NCBI GenBank assembly: GCA_016748015.1
Contig: JAAOMT010000660.1
Coordinates: 32,371-96,370, forward strand
DNA: 64,000 bases
Direction: 5' to 3'
From: Geosiphon pyriformis
Lineage: Eukaryota > Glomeromycota > Glomeromycetes > Archaeosporales > Geosiphonaceae
Part shown: positions 11,378 to 24,074 of the stretch, piece after piece
Layout of the letters: each line of letters begins with the position of its first letter
How positions within the stretch are numbered: position 1 is the stretch's first letter
Program-made: the position numbers and the translations under genes
The notes under the pieces: generated by a model
Databases searched by the model: none
What the model saw: the letters and a program-made list of their open reading frames with translations, nothing else
What the model was told of the DNA's origin: nothing

Positions 11378-12612
11378 TTGAAAGTTGACTCAAATGAATT
11401 TGCTCAACTACCTTCGATTTCTCCTTTTTCTACCAAATTAACGAAAAAATATTCAAAAAAAGACTTTAATCTTAATACAGCTTCTAATTCGATGGGAGAC
11501 TTAAAAACAGAAATATTTAATTCCTTCTTTTTATTTTATATGTTTAATTTTATATATAAATATCATCTAAAAATACTTATTAAAAATGGGTAGTTATTTT
11601 AAGAAATTATTTTAATTTTAGCTACATAAATACATATATTTATGTAGCAGAAAATTAAGTAGTCGTACGGGACCTTTGATCTTTAAGTATTTTCAGGTGA
11701 TTTCTATTATTTTATTGAAAGATTAATTTTATCAAATAGTCTGAACTAAATGCTATTTCTAATATTTATAATCATTAAAGAAACATTAATTCGAATAAGT
11801 TTATTTCAAAAAAAAAAAAAAAATTTTTTTAATTTTTTAATTTTTTCGAAAATTTATATTCCCAAATATTTTTTATAACATTAAACCATTTAAAATAAAT
11901 TAATATATTATTTTAGTTCACTCCAAAATATAGAATAATAAGAAAATTTTGATATTTTCTTGGGAAATATTTGAAATGCAGATTTTCAATAAATATTTGT
12001 AAAATCTCTAATATTTTTTTTATTTTAAATACCTTCTTTAAATATGTTTCAACTTTTTTTTTCCATTCATTTCTTTGCTTTTGGGCTATGCATATACATA
12101 CATATATATATATATATAAAAGTAACGATGCGATGTAGTAAGAACCAAATTATTTTTTAAAGTTCTAAATCCAAAAGTTAAAAAATTTCTCTGTTTTTGT
12201 TTTTTATTTTCAACCTATCAACAACTGTTTCATTTATTAACAGCTGTTTCATTTATTAGGGAACGTTTATTTGTAACATTCCAGTATCGTTGACAAAATA
12301 ATATTTATAAAATATTTTTGACATCGGATATATGCTAATTCTTTTTTTGTTTTATAAGAAAGGAAAGTATTTATGATCATTGCCTTTTGATTCGTTGATG
12401 ATGGTCTTCGAGTGATGATGGTCTATTTCTCGAATATTTTTTGAGAATGCGTATACAAATATTGATGAGATCTGATCAGGAGATTAAGAGTTTTCAAAAT
12501 TCTCACGTATAATATTTCCCTCCTTAAATAAAAATCAAAGAAAGTTGAACTTTTTTAATTGAAACTTTTTTCAACTTACACCAAATCTTTCAAAGAAATA
12601 AAATTTTCCCTT

Positions 12613-13953
12613 ATGATTACGACAAAAGTGAGCATCAAACCTTCGCCAACGACAGCTAAAAGGCAACACATTTTCTTTATAATTTTAGCAACTGTTATCC
12701 TTTTTAATGTCCTTCCACAGTTGCGATTAGTCGATGGATCGCCGATCAATAAAAAACTATTGAAGAGTCGACGTTTACCGTTCAATGGAAAATTAAACGA
12801 CCAAGAATCAAATTATGCCTCATCCTCATCCTCATCCTCATCCGCATCCACATCCACGTTCAACGATCCTGATTCGTCATCAAATCAAGTTTCCAAGAGT
12901 CCTGAGTACGCTTCAACTGAATATCAATCACAATTTCCTAATAATCCTGAAACTACGCTTGATTTTTCTTCAGAACCTTATAATTACGACTCTCAGTCAA
13001 ATGAAAAGAAAGAATCATCTTATAATGAAAAATATCCGGATTCTAATCTCAACACCAACCAAGAAACCTTTAAAGGTAATGCTGCTGCTCCAAAAACTAC
13101 AGAAGTAACCATAACTGGATATATGGAAATTTCCACAAAAGATTTGGATACCATGGGAATAAACTTATCGGAGATGCTTCCGAATTATCAAGCTCAAATC
13201 CCCAGCCAAAGATGGGAGTCAGAGCAAGACCAATTAAAAGAGTCAAATGAATTTGAAAATACACCGACATCGAGAACACAAACAGAGGAAAGCCCGTTAA
13301 TTAGGATACCACAATCTGATCCAATGCTGAAGCATCAAAATCCACAAATTATTCCAGGTCAAAAATTGGGACCAAAAGATACGAGGAAATATCCAACTGG
13401 TCAGACGAGTACTATATCACCCTCTGAATTTTATAAAGTTTTTATCCGACCAACGCCACTAAATCCAGATTTAAAAGTGGATCGAAATGCTCCGTTGAAT
13501 ATATATCCAGGTCTTTCTGAAAATCCAGGACATGAACAACAAAACTTCCCTTTTCCAATAAATCCACAAATTTTGCAGCAGCCAGGAACAAATATATTAA
13601 TACCAATGCAGCCTCAAAAAGCGTCACAACGTCCAATGTTACAAAACGACACTTATCTTTCACAATTGCAATCAAAGCCTCACTTTTTGACACCACCCAA
13701 ACAATCATACGTGAATCGAAAACCAAGTCTCTATCGACAAAAGAAAATAGTCAATGATCCTCAATCACAAATTAAAAATCAACTACCTTTAGAAAGACTT
13801 TCGAAGCAAAATCTTTATGAGAATATCCCAAATGGTGAATTAAGAAATCAAAGAGAGGCTCCTGAAAACGCGTTCGCTTTTAAAATGCCTGATTCGAGCG
13901 AACACGTATTTCCTCCAGCTTTTTGGCAAGATCTGGATGGTCTGATGTTATAA
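12613..13953 (+). CDS. secreted Pro/Gln/Ser-rich low-complexity protein
   Basis: 446 aa, intronless. The open frame reaches back to a TTG at 12559, but the first ATG is at 12613. Residues 1-24 are a long basic n-region, 25-42 hydrophobic (FFIILATVILFNVLP), then VDG/SPINKK. A Ser tract encoded by hexameric tcatcc repeats follows (12816-12860), then a long region rich in Pro, Gln, Asn and Ser with no predicted fold that I recognise. The end, FPPAFWQDLDGLML, is hydrophobic and may be a conserved tail. No Cys-rich module. Function unknown; wall-associated or effector-like roles are possible. An His-Pro frame at 12815-13108 is only the shifted reading of the Ser tract. Confidence 0.75.
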   Translation: MITTKVSIKPSPTTAKRQHIFFIILATVILFNVLPQLRLVDGSPINKKLLKSRRLPFNGKLNDQESNYASSSSSSSSASTSTFNDPDSSSNQVSKSPEYASTEYQSQFPNNPETTLDFSSEPYNYDSQSNEKKESSYNEKYPDSNLNTNQETFKGNAAAPKTTEVTITGYMEISTKDLDTMGINLSEMLPNYQAQIPSQRWESEQDQLKESNEFENTPTSRTQTEESPLIRIPQSDPMLKHQNPQIIPGQKLGPKDTRKYPTGQTSTISPSEFYKVFIRPTPLNPDLKVDRNAPLNIYPGLSENPGHEQQNFPFPINPQILQQPGTNILIPMQPQKASQRPMLQNDTYLSQLQSKPHFLTPPKQSYVNRKPSLYRQKKIVNDPQSQIKNQLPLERLSKQNLYENIPNGELRNQREAPENAFAFKMPDSSEHVFPPAFWQDLDGLML

Positions 13954-14842
13954 AATGTGTAACTTAAAGAATCTATTGTATACCTCTGAATTATCATTGA
14001 TAATTTTTAAATGTTGTGCCATTACTATTTATTACGTTGGTAAAAAATCATTTAATTGGGAAACCAGAAAATATCTATTGTTATTATGCTCATCCTATAT
14101 TTTGAAATATATCGTGTCTTTCCATAAATTCTCAAACATGATTGAATTTAAAAATTGATAAAAATAAATATTTTGATTGAATTGGATTGGATTGGATTGG
14201 ATTTACTTTTTTTAGATTTACATTTGCCAATTTTGCAAATCATTCTTTACATAAATTTATATTTGAAAAGGAAGAAAATTTTTATATATAAACATAAATA
14301 ATTAAAAAAATTGATAACAAATCATAAAAACCCAACTTTAATTTTTAATGGCAAGCGGTAGGTTTAAAGTATAGTCTCTGAGAAAATTGGGGAATCCCTT
14401 AATATTAGATCCAATAATAATAATAAAAGTTTTGGACTACTCTAAAAATCAAGACATTTTTAAAGAATAGCAATACTAATAAATTTGAACCTTTTAATTT
14501 TCAGTTTCAGTTTTAGTTTTAGTTTTAGTTTTAGTCTTTTGAAAAAACTCCAAAAAAAAAAACTCCAAAAGAATCTATTTTCACACGATATAATTGCCAA
14601 TATTAAAATAAACCATTAGATACCATCACTTGGTCCAAAAAAATCACCGAATCCTTTCATTTTACAAACTATTAACAAACAAAAAAAATTTTAAAAATTC
14701 GACAATTGTTCCTAGGCATCTTTGAACCCAAATTTAATTTAATGATTCGATTGTTTCTTTATAAGAGACAAAAAAATTTTTATCCATTATAAATGTTGAT
14801 ATGGAAGAAATAAGTTTAAATTTCAAGAAAAATTAAAAAAAT

Positions 14843-14844
<2 letters not shown>

Positions 14845-14872
<28 letters not shown>
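14845..14872. repeat. (AT)n microsatellite
   Basis: Fourteen AT units. Nearby are short GGATT repeats (14180-14201) and TTTTAG repeats (14504-14535). No gene is visible in 13954-16064. Confidence 0.85.
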
Positions 14873-14873
<1 letters not shown>

Positions 14874-15607
14874 GAATTTCTGCATATGAATAAAAAAAAA
14901 TTTTTATTCTTTTTTATTTATTAGAATTAATTAATAGGGATAATTAATATAAAAAAAAAATTGTTTTTATTAATTTTTTATTTAATTTTCAACTTTCTGA
15001 AAATGATTTCAGTTAATTAAGAATTGCTGATTTTTTTAATTTGGAGAAAAATAAATGTCCCATATGTTTTGTTAAAACATAATAAAAACCATAAATGAAC
15101 AAATGTTCCCATATTAAGTGATTACCAATTTTATAGCTTTGAAAAAATGGTGTTTCTTTCTTTTAAATATATCAAATATTTTAGATTTTTGAATATGGAC
15201 ACAGTAACTGAGGGTTATAAGCATCGTATAGATCATATAGTCTTGGAACGATTAAAAGTTTTCGATTTTAGAACAGATAATGATATAATTCATAAGCTGA
15301 TATGCTATATTCGGTGTAGAATTTAAGCTTTAATCTTAAATCAAAAATTGGAAATATAGGGTTTAAATGTTTCATAGAAAAAAATAAAACATTTCCAAAA
15401 AAAAAAAAAAAAATTTTTTTTGACGAAATAAAAAATCCAAATCAATCAAATTAGTTAATGACATTCCAAAGGATTTGTCAAAGACTTTCGAGAGAATCAA
15501 TCTTGGCGAATGATAGCAATATTTCATTTTCAATAGTAATCTGAATTAATGAAACATTTATTCAGTTTTCCTATATTGGCAAACTAGTAAAATATTAAAT
15601 TTAAAAA

Positions 15608-15722
15608 CCTTTTTACCTTATTAATGCCTTTAACACTATTTTTATATCAAAATTTGAAATTCCTTTTTACCTTATTAATGCCTTTAACACTATTTTTATA
15701 TCAAAATTTGAAATTCCTTTTT
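15608..15722. repeat. 54-bp tandem duplication
   Basis: Two essentially identical copies of a 54-bp unit starting cctttttaccttattaatg (15608 and 15662), plus the first bases of a third. Perfect identity in intergenic DNA implies a very recent duplication. Confidence 0.9.
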
Positions 15723-15791
15723 GTAATAAAAAATCATATTTAAAATCGTTAAAAGCGGAATAAAGTTTCGAATACGCCATATTTTTGTTGT

Positions 15792-15850
15792 TAGTGTATG
15801 TGTATGTGTATGTTTATTTGTATGTGTATGTATGTTGTGTGTGTGTGTGT
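15792..15850. repeat. (TGTA)n/(GT)n microsatellite
   Basis: TGTATG-type units passing into eight GT units, about 215 bp before the ATG at 16065. Confidence 0.85.
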
Positions 15851-16064
15851 CTCATTTCCAAGTGAAAAAGTTTGATCAATTGTATCATTTCGGGAAAATG
15901 GAAAAATTTTTAAAATCGGACAAACATTTATTTATACAATTAATAAATATCTTTTAGATTTAAATCAGTCGTTTTTGTAAATTGCCTGAATCAGAAGCGT
16001 AATTATAATTTCAAACTTTTAATACTATTTCTCACTCACTTTTAACAAAAATTCTTTCACTAAA

Positions 16065-16463
16065 ATGAATTTTATTATCAATTCAACACTCCAAAAGCAA
16101 CCCATTTTCTCTCAAAAATTTACCTTTTTTTTCATTTTAATCACATTATTATTCGCTTCATGTACCGGAATTCCCATCTACGAGCGTGACCTTCAGCATG
16201 TAGAAGGATTTAATCGCTTTCATATGACAGGTCATGAAAGTCTTCCAGCGATGGGCTTCGATATTACAGTAACTCCCATGGGACTTACACCGGCGGCACC
16301 ACTACCACCACCAATTTTGGAAAACTTAAAGCAAAAACCATATCCATTGTCGAAGGGAAATTATAAATTCATTCCTTTTGTTCAAGATGCTAATAATTCG
16401 AATGAAAATAACGAGATAAGAAACGATCTAAATGAATCAAATTCTAATGAACTTGAGTATTAA
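16065..16463 (+). CDS. small secreted protein
   Basis: 132 aa, intronless; ATG at 16065, stop TAA. N-region of about 18 residues, hydrophobic segment (FTFFFILITLLFASC), cleavage near TG/IPIYERD. The mature part has a Pro-rich middle (PAAPLPPPI) and an Asn/Glu-rich tail. A YKFIPF motif sits where other proteins of the cluster carry AF-x-P. No known domain. Convergent with the gene at 17445-18026; the 1 kb between them is AT-rich and empty. Confidence 0.7.
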   Translation: MNFIINSTLQKQPIFSQKFTFFFILITLLFASCTGIPIYERDLQHVEGFNRFHMTGHESLPAMGFDITVTPMGLTPAAPLPPPILENLKQKPYPLSKGNYKFIPFVQDANNSNENNEIRNDLNESNSNELEY

Positions 16464-17444
16464 TATTCTTTTAAAAAAGATATTTTTTATTTTATTAAAT
16501 CTATTGAAAATTTTTTTATGACAAAATTTTGATTCCAATTATTTCTAATTTTAAATTCTTATTATTATAAACCTTCATTCTTTAACAAGGGATATTTTGT
16601 AATTTAAATAATAGTAATAATAAAAAATAAAAAAATTATAACGTTTCTGAATCATTAGTCATTATCGAAATCTTTCAACTTGTTATTTTTGCCCGATTCT
16701 CTTTTGATTAAATATTATTTTAAATAAAGAAATGTGACCAGGATCTCAATTAATTAATTAATTAAAAAAAAGTATCTAATTCCTGATATATTTTAAAAGA
16801 AAAGAAACTGAGATAATAATATTCTTTAAAAAAAAAAAAATTTTTTTTTTTACCAAATGGTTTTTTCCTTTTAAATATTCAAAAATTTTTGTGATTATTC
16901 GTTTTTTTTTTTTCAATAATAAAATTTTGATACGATTTATATCTTCAAATATCCTCTTCTATTATACTTGCAGCTGAAAATACTCAAGATTTTCTCAACC
17001 TAATATTAATTAAAAAGGAAAAAAAAATTTTAAAATCTTTATCCAATCGAAAAATCCCCAAATTCTGAATTTTTCATCAAAAAATTGAAATTGAGAAAGT
17101 ATATTATAGAATTTTTCTTTTATTAAATCAAAGATATCACAAAGTGATCCAAACATCATTACCCTTTTTTTTAGCTACTAGTACCATTATGAATATCAGA
17201 GATTTTGACAAGATAAAATTCTATTACACTCGGTTTCACCGCCATACTAACCATAAAGCCCGAATGCTTAAAAAATAGAACTTTGCACGACTATCCTCAT
17301 TTTCTTTACATCTACATTAAATCCTTTCACCTTCCACTAGAGAAAAATCTCATTAAACCAATCATCTTACTGAAACTATTCACTAATACAAAAATCATTT
17401 TTCTAAACAGAAACTCATTTATTCGATTTTTTTCACCTAGAATC

Positions 17445-18026
17445 TTAAATCAAATCAATCTCTGATGAAGATTGTTGCAATCCAAGGCTACGGCCCGAAT
17501 CAATCGAGCTACCTCCGAGATAATTAACAGGTTGATAAATCGAACCAGATTCATTGGTCTTTTCAAATTCTACTGGTTTATATTGAGCTGAGGATGAGGA
17601 ACTATCAGGGAGGTAATTCACGTTTTGGGAACCGAAGGTGCCTTGCGAAAGTTCAGGAGTTGAGGCGGCATTAAATTGATCAGATTGCCAAGCTACATTT
17701 TGAGCCTGAGCCTGATTCGGATTGGAAGCTCCGAATTGGTTAACTTTATCAGAGCTAGGAGTTAAGTTTGTGAGCCCTTGCAAATCAAGAGGTCGTTGTT
17801 GTTGTTCTTGTAAAGTTTGTTCCGTTGACGGTGAAAAAGCGACAAAATTCATGCTGCTTGGCTGGATTTTATCTGATTGAAAAGCCTGAAGGGTATCTTG
17901 AGCTCCTAGATTGGTGAGGCCAACATTCAAATCATCTCTTGGACTTTGGATTGGAACAGCAGTGCTCAACGTGAAGAGCAAAGTGATAGATGCGAAAATG
18001 GATAAGATGATAATTTGTTTAGTCAT
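17445..18026 (-). CDS. secreted Gln/Ser-rich protein
   Basis: 193 aa, intronless; ATG at 18026, stop TGA. Classical signal peptide (IIILSIFASITLLFTLSTA/VPIQSPRDD), shorter n-region than its neighbours. The mature part is Gln, Ser and Asn rich, has a Ser run and loosely repeated QPVNYLG / QNVNYLPD motifs, and an NFVAFSPS motif like the AF-x-P of the other cluster members. No Cys and no recognised domain. Confidence 0.75.
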   Translation of the reverse strand: MTKQIIILSIFASITLLFTLSTAVPIQSPRDDLNVGLTNLGAQDTLQAFQSDKIQPSSMNFVAFSPSTEQTLQEQQQRPLDLQGLTNLTPSSDKVNQFGASNPNQAQAQNVAWQSDQFNAASTPELSQGTFGSQNVNYLPDSSSSSAQYKPVEFEKTNESGSIYQPVNYLGGSSIDSGRSLGLQQSSSEIDLI

Positions 18027-18224
18027 TATGATAGGCTTTGTAGTGGTAAAAAAAAAATAATAATTTATCAGGAAATTAATAAAAATTATTAAAGATGATG
18101 ATTAAAATATGTAGATATATTGTTTTTAAAATTATTTCTTTGCCGGAAAGAAATATGGATAGTAGCGATGGAAGAGGAATGTTACTGTTTTTGGATGAAA
18201 AAAAAGACGGTAGAAAAGGTCTCG

Positions 18225-18232
18225 CTTTTATA
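18225..18232 (-). promoter_or_regulatory. TATA box of the 17445-18026 gene
   Basis: TATAAAAG on the minus strand, 199 bp before the ATG at 18026. This spacing is longer than the 108-113 bp of five neighbours, so the leader may be longer or hold an intron. Confidence 0.4.
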
Positions 18233-20383
18233 GAGATTTGAACAAGAGAATTTTTAAAAGTTATACATAGTATATTCACTCAAATATCAATTAGAGATTG
18301 AGGCTTTTGTACAGACACCTAACACGTCGTGATTTTTGATAAAACAAAACTTCATGCCTCCAATTTGTTTCTAGCGAAAACAATTTTCACACGACCAAAA
18401 TCAAAAGCATAAAAGAAAGCAAATAAATAAAAATCTTATCATCATAGTCCGAATTAAACCTTACTCGTTATCAGGACACAAAAATTCATCCTTTCGCTCA
18501 AGATGATGAAACTTTGACATTTCAAAACTAGAAAAGAAATCCAAACCAATCAAATCATCCAATGCAAAGCTGCGTCAAAAATATAAATTTGAAAAAATAT
18601 TTGTCCAGTTTAGAATTTTCTATAGTCGTGGTACAAACAGCAAGAACATATGAAAAACAGAAAAAGGGTGGATCTCGTATGGAAAGCTAATACACAACCT
18701 TGTGGCAATTGGTAGATCAAAATCTTCACTCTTTAAACCCTTGTTTGGACTAGTAGATAAGCCCCCTAGTGTCCCGAATCCCATAGAAACAGGCTCGGTA
18801 AAAAAAACAAAAAAAACAAAAAACGATCCTTTTTAATATGCTTGCTGCAGAGGGAAATTGAATTTTCCGATTTTGTTGAATGTCAAAAAAATATATTTAT
18901 ATATTGGGATTGTGAGAGTAATTAAATGAGTTTATCGAAGAATATTAATCAAATAAAATTAATGAAAGATGAGCTTATCGAAAATTCTTAAACGTTGACC
19001 CGTTGCCGATGAAACTTTATGAACATTAAAAAAAAGAAAAAGGTATAATGACTTTGACTTTATTTCAAATTCAATTTATTTTATAATTAAAAAGATTTTT
19101 AGCGCAATAATTTTTTTTTAGTTGAAGTAGTGAATTAATTCTTTGAGAACTCAAGTTTCAAACAATATTACATTTAAATAATGTTTTGAAATATATATAT
19201 TTTTTTTTTAATTTTCTAATTTTCTATATTTATTTATTTATTTATAAGAGTGTATGGAAATAGTTAGTAGTGTATGAAAAATAATAATTTTTGGCAAAAA
19301 AAAAAAAAAGGAGATATTAAAAAAAAAAAAAAAATGTTTTTCAATTGCATGAACAAAATTCTAGATAAATTTGTATGTACATGTATTAAAACAATTGATC
19401 GATTGGTAAATTTAATTACTCATCATCAGAATTGAACGCGTAATGTCCAAAACTTTAAAAGATGAAACATGTGGGTCACACGTCAAAGAATTTGATTCTA
19501 GAAAATGTACTAAATCTACAAAAGAAAACTTAAATTTTCAAGTGTAATGTTTAGGATTTCAGAATTTTATAAAGTATCAAATAAAAGGTTTTTTTTTTTT
19601 TTTTAAGCATAATTTCTCACTTTCTATTCTTTTTTCCTATCTTATGTAACGAGAAATTGGACAAAAAAAGATCTTGAATGTTAACAAAAAGATTCAGAAT
19701 CAAAAAATGTATATGATATATATATATATATATCATATACATATTAAAGTACAGACTCGTTCCCTTTATTTTGAAATTTTAAAACTTTTAGATAAAACAT
19801 TTTTTTAAAATCTCAAAACTATTGTTCTAACTATAATATTTTGAAAATCTAAATTTTCTAATTTAACTTCTAGAATCTTGTATGATTTTTTCTATTCATG
19901 TTAGATTTTAATTTTAAAGTTAAAATTTTTTGATTTGGCAAAATATGTTATTATTTCCGTCTAACTATAAAAAATATTCTCTCGCTATTTTACAAATTTC
20001 TTCAATGAAAGTGAAATATTGGATACTAATATTTTTCTTGAAATTTGAGTAAAACACATTATGAAAATGGAAATTATTCACTTACCAGTAAAAATACCAA
20101 ACACTTGTTTATCAATAAATTACTTAGTAATGCATTATCGTCCTTAGTAATGCATAATCATCACATTAAATACCCATTACCCCCCAAGAACTTCTCATTG
20201 AACTTAAGGCACTATTGGAATGGAGTAGTCTTGGAAGTTGTGGTCATCCATCGCGAGTGTCTTTGTCGCTTTACCTTCACAACCTTCTCCAATACATCTT
20301 CTTCCTCCATCCTGCAGAATGCAAGGACGCTGAGCAGCTAAATACAGAAAAGCGCTAGCTCATTTCGAAAAAGTCAAACTGCC

Positions 20384-20434
<51 letters not shown>

Positions 20435-21595
20435 ACTTCAAAGCGTAAGAAACGCAGGTCCTAAAGATTTAACAAAGCAGTCTTGCACATACGATGAAGG
20501 AATTTCTAACAGCAGAATGAAATCCGCAGAAAGACGACGATCGTGTTCTTCACTCGCAATCATTATCCCCACCATTTAAGGTGTTACAAACATGACAGAT
20601 CATAAGGCGAGAAAAATTACGCAGAGACTGTCCCGAAAATGCTCTATTGAGCACATTACGCCAAAAACGAGGAGTTAGGATTCCCGTGTTGTTATCCAAA
20701 ATAAGCTTATGGATCCATATCAAATTTTTAAAAATAGATTAGTGATCCAGATTTAGTCGAGATATTCTTTTTAAAAGGATAATAATGCTCTGATCCATAC
20801 TGAAGATTGGATAAAACAAAAGATGATTTCAACACTTTGCAAGATAATCTTGAAAGAAAATTTTGTAAACGACGTTTCGTCCAAAATAATACAAGAATAG
20901 TCAAATAACTATATAAAATTGGTTGAAAACATACCAAAAAGAATGAGAAACGTATAAAAACAAAGAGAATCTAACATTTTTTGTTGAAAATATTATTTAA
21001 AAAATAATAATCTTGTAGCTCATATTTTTGCTAGGCTAGTAGTAAATGTATATGTCATCATAAATGAAAAATTCTCTTTGATAGAATAAGAGATTTTGAA
21101 GAATTGTAAATGAATAAACTACAACATAAAATCAATTTTTTTATTAGGTTTAATATTATTAAACTAATTTCCTCCTCATTATTAAAAATGAATCATCAAC
21201 TAATTTTCTAAAATGCTCTCTTATGAAGGATTGGAATTGACTTTTTTTGTCAGAGCTCAATCTAAAAAAAATCGAAAACACTACTGAGTTTTATTATTGC
21301 CCCTAAACCCTTTTTGACCATTCAATTTGTTCATCAAAGATTCCTCATCCTATGGAGTTGACTTAAATTAGTTTCTATAACTTTATCACTATTTACAGTT
21401 TACATCAAATTCCCACGCGAATAATGCTCCCAATTAATGGGAAAGAATAATTATAACAAAATAACCCAATATTTAGACATTATCTAATCTGTGAAATATC
21501 AAGTCGTTATACTGAAATACCGAGAAAATATTATCATTCGCTTTCTAAGATTAGATAAACAAAATCCCGACCGAAAAAAATTTTTTTTTCCCTCG
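18233..21595. other. intergenic stretch with a less AT-rich island
   Basis: No gene supported. 20060-20720 is visibly richer in G/C than its surroundings, with TTAGTAATGCAT repeated at about 20122 and 20145, but its open frames are short, lack ATG context and match no family. The remainder is A/T runs with a palindromic (TA)n at about 19712-19740. Confidence 0.5.
20393..20432. repeat. (CTGT)n microsatellite
   Basis: Ten tandem CTGT units. Confidence 0.95.
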
Positions 21596-21604
21596 TATAA
21601 AAAA
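21596..21604 (+). promoter_or_regulatory. TATA box of the 21712 gene
   Basis: TATAAAAAA ending 108 bp before the ATG at 21712. Confidence 0.5.
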
Positions 21605-21711
21605 GCTTGATGATTCTCTTCTTTGACTGATTATAAAAAAATTCCTTCACATCTCATTTTTTTACGTATTTAAATCAAAAATTTTTTTCTATATCACTCA
21701 ATATTATCAAA

Positions 21712-21942
21712 ATGAAAAAACGTCAAGCACCAAACTTAGATCCACCTCCTTCAAAAAAACAACGTCAAACAAGTTCCACAAGTTTTTTTGAAGCGTATAA
21801 CCCTCAGCAAACCACTTTCTTTGTAATTTTTACCTCTTTAGCAATTTTCGCCGTTTTCTTGAAAATGGCAATTGTCAATTCATCACCATTATTAGGAAAT
21901 AAAAATACACAATTATTTGGACTAGGACCATATTATTTTTAG
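21712..21942 (+). CDS. very small secreted or membrane-anchored protein
   Basis: 76 aa, intronless; ATG at 21712, stop TAG. A 32-residue basic, Pro-rich n-region with two nuclear-signal-like basic groups (MKKRQ, PSKKQRQ) precedes a hydrophobic stretch (FFVIFTSLAIFAVF), then NS/SPLLGNKN and a short tail LFGLGPYYF. Promoter spacing and the SPL motif link it to the secreted cluster. After cleavage only about 20 residues would remain, so it could be a peptide precursor; a type II membrane protein is equally possible. Confidence 0.55.
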   Translation: MKKRQAPNLDPPPSKKQRQTSSTSFFEAYNPQQTTFFVIFTSLAIFAVFLKMAIVNSSPLLGNKNTQLFGLGPYYF

Positions 21943-22338
21943 TGATTTGGGCATCATACAATGATTACCACCATTTAGGTAATCCCGCGATTTCGAATAC
22001 CTGTTGGAAAATATTAATCAGTTGTTTGCTTAGTAATGCTTATCAAGTTCAAATAAATATCCCACCTTATTCTTTTCCCTCTTTTCTAGATAGTGATGAA
22101 AATCACGCTCGGGATCTTCCTTCAGGGCATTGCTTGATGAATAGGCATTACATACTAATGCTTAGTATCACATGTTATCCCATGATACCTTTACCATCAC
22201 GCGGTGATCTCCGAATTATAGACAAAATTCCTTGAAAATCGTCTTTCAAAATTCCTCATTAAAATGATAAAAATTTTTCTTGTATTTCAAATCAACGAGA
22301 AGAAATTAATAAGTTAAAGATATTTTAAATTTAAATTT

Positions 22339-22386
22339 GTTACATGGAAGTTTTGTTACATGGAAGTTTTGTTACATGGAAGTTTT
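22339..22386. repeat. 16-bp tandem repeat, three copies
   Basis: Three identical copies of gttacatggaagtttt. The surrounding 21943-23590 is extremely AT-rich and shows no gene. Confidence 0.9.
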
Positions 22387-23594
22387 GTACCTAGGAAGGA
22401 AGGATACATTTTTTAATTTTCTAAATTTTGTTATTATTTGTCTTTTTGTTTGAGATGTAGTTTTTTTTTCGCATAAAATGTGATGGTCTTCAAAGTTTTT
22501 TTTTTGGCGTCATCCATTTGTAAACATGTGAATGGTAACATAAATTCTCCGACAGTTTTAAAATAATTATTAATTATTATACAAATAATCATCAAAATAA
22601 AAAATCAACAAATGTAGACTATAAAAAAATTTATTTCAAACTTGAATATTATAAAAAAAAAAAGTACTAATTTTCCAAAATTTAAATATTGGGTTTTTAA
22701 TTAAAAAATTTTATTATTACTATTTTTGTAAATGTTATAATTAAATTATCCAATATTCAAAAATAAATATTTATTAAAAAAAATACAAATTATTAAAAAA
22801 CTAAAAAAAAATTTGAATTTTATTTTTTTTGCTATAAAATAATAATTTCAAGTTAATTAACTCTCAATTAATTTAAAATTAATCTGCTGTTCTTAAAATT
22901 AAACATAATATTATTACAATTAAAACATTAAAACTATTTAACTTTGAAAAAAACTTAATAATTAAACTTTTTAAAAAAAAATTTATTATTAAAATTGAAT
23001 ATCCTTAGACAGTTTAAAATCTTGTAAAAAAAATTGAATTATAATTTCAAATCATATAAAAATAATTAAAAATATTGTTTTAATAAATTTTAATTAATAT
23101 AATACTTATTCATATAATTACAATAATTTTTTTTTTCTTTGTAATTTTATAATTGTAATTAAAATAAAGAGTAAAACAAAATAACTTTTATTTATTTTTA
23201 ATATTGTTATCAATAAAGTATTTAAATTAAAATTAAAATTATTGAAATTAAATTTGTAAAATTTGTTTAATTTAGTAAAATTTTTGTAATTAAAAAGATT
23301 GAATTAATTTATAAATCAATAAAAAAAACTTATTTTTTAAATATTTGTGTTTTAAAAGTTAGTTTTAATTCTTATTAATTATAACAAATTGTATAATATA
23401 TAGATTACAGCAAAAAAAATGATTCTTATAAAAAATATATATATATATATATATATGTAAACTTGTTAAATTTATTTTTTGTAATAAACTTTACATAATA
23501 AATTTTATTTAAAATTAAACAATTTAATTCAAAATTTTATATATTAAAAACAATTATTAGTATTATAGCTTGATCAATCAAATAATACAAACCC

Positions 23595-23761
23595 TGGAAG
23601 CTGTTAAAGGACAATATCCAAAAACATAAAGTCTTTCAGAGGTCTGTGGTCAAACTTAAATTTGCGCTAAAGGAGGAATGGGAGAAATTCGATACGTCTG
23701 TTCTCGAGCCTCAATGCCAAGGAGGATTGAAACAGTATTAGAGTCAAATAAAGGGAGATAA
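23595..23761 (+). mobile_element. Tc1/mariner transposase C-terminal relic
   Basis: The plus strand reads WKLLKDNIQKHKVFQRSVV then LKEEWEKFD, and one frame over, SMPRRIETVLESNKGR followed by TAA. This order (W-x-x-LK-x-N, EEW, SMPRRIE-V, GR-stop) is typical of the end of Tc1-family DDE transposases. One frameshift at about 23695 separates the two parts. No upstream DDE region or inverted repeats are visible, so it is a decayed fragment. Confidence 0.6.
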
Positions 23762-24074
23762 ATTATAATTTTTTACTTGGTGTGTAAATTGCAAAAAATT
23801 AATTAAATCGAAAAAGTATCAAAATTTTTGTGTCTAATATTGAATAGGGGTATTGTACATATTTCTTGAATGGATTTTGTCAAAAGTTGATTTCGAAGCG
23901 GAAAAAATTGAATATTGCAAAAAATGAAGCTAAGGGGAGGTTAGAAATATTTTACAAGCAAAAAACTCTAATTATTTCAAATTCTAAAAATAAGAAAGAT
24001 ATATATATTTCTAATTTAAGATCTTTATCTTTTGGATAATTCGAAAGCTCTAAATTGTCAAAGCTTAGCTGGTT

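Noticed and set aside
11378-11593. Separate small gene after the 10546-11377 gene
   Set aside because: Begins with TTG right after the stop; better seen as decayed extension of the upstream gene.
12815-13108. Frame starting with His-Pro repeats
   Set aside because: Shifted reading of the tcatcc hexamers that encode the Ser tract of the 12613 gene.
20045-20341. 98-codon frame in a less AT-rich patch
   Set aside because: No ATG start, no family features, and it runs beside microsatellite sequence.
21942-22235. 97-codon frame following the 21712 gene
   Set aside because: Starts at TGATTTGG without an ATG and has no hydrophobic or repeat pattern; no acceptor joins it convincingly to the upstream gene.
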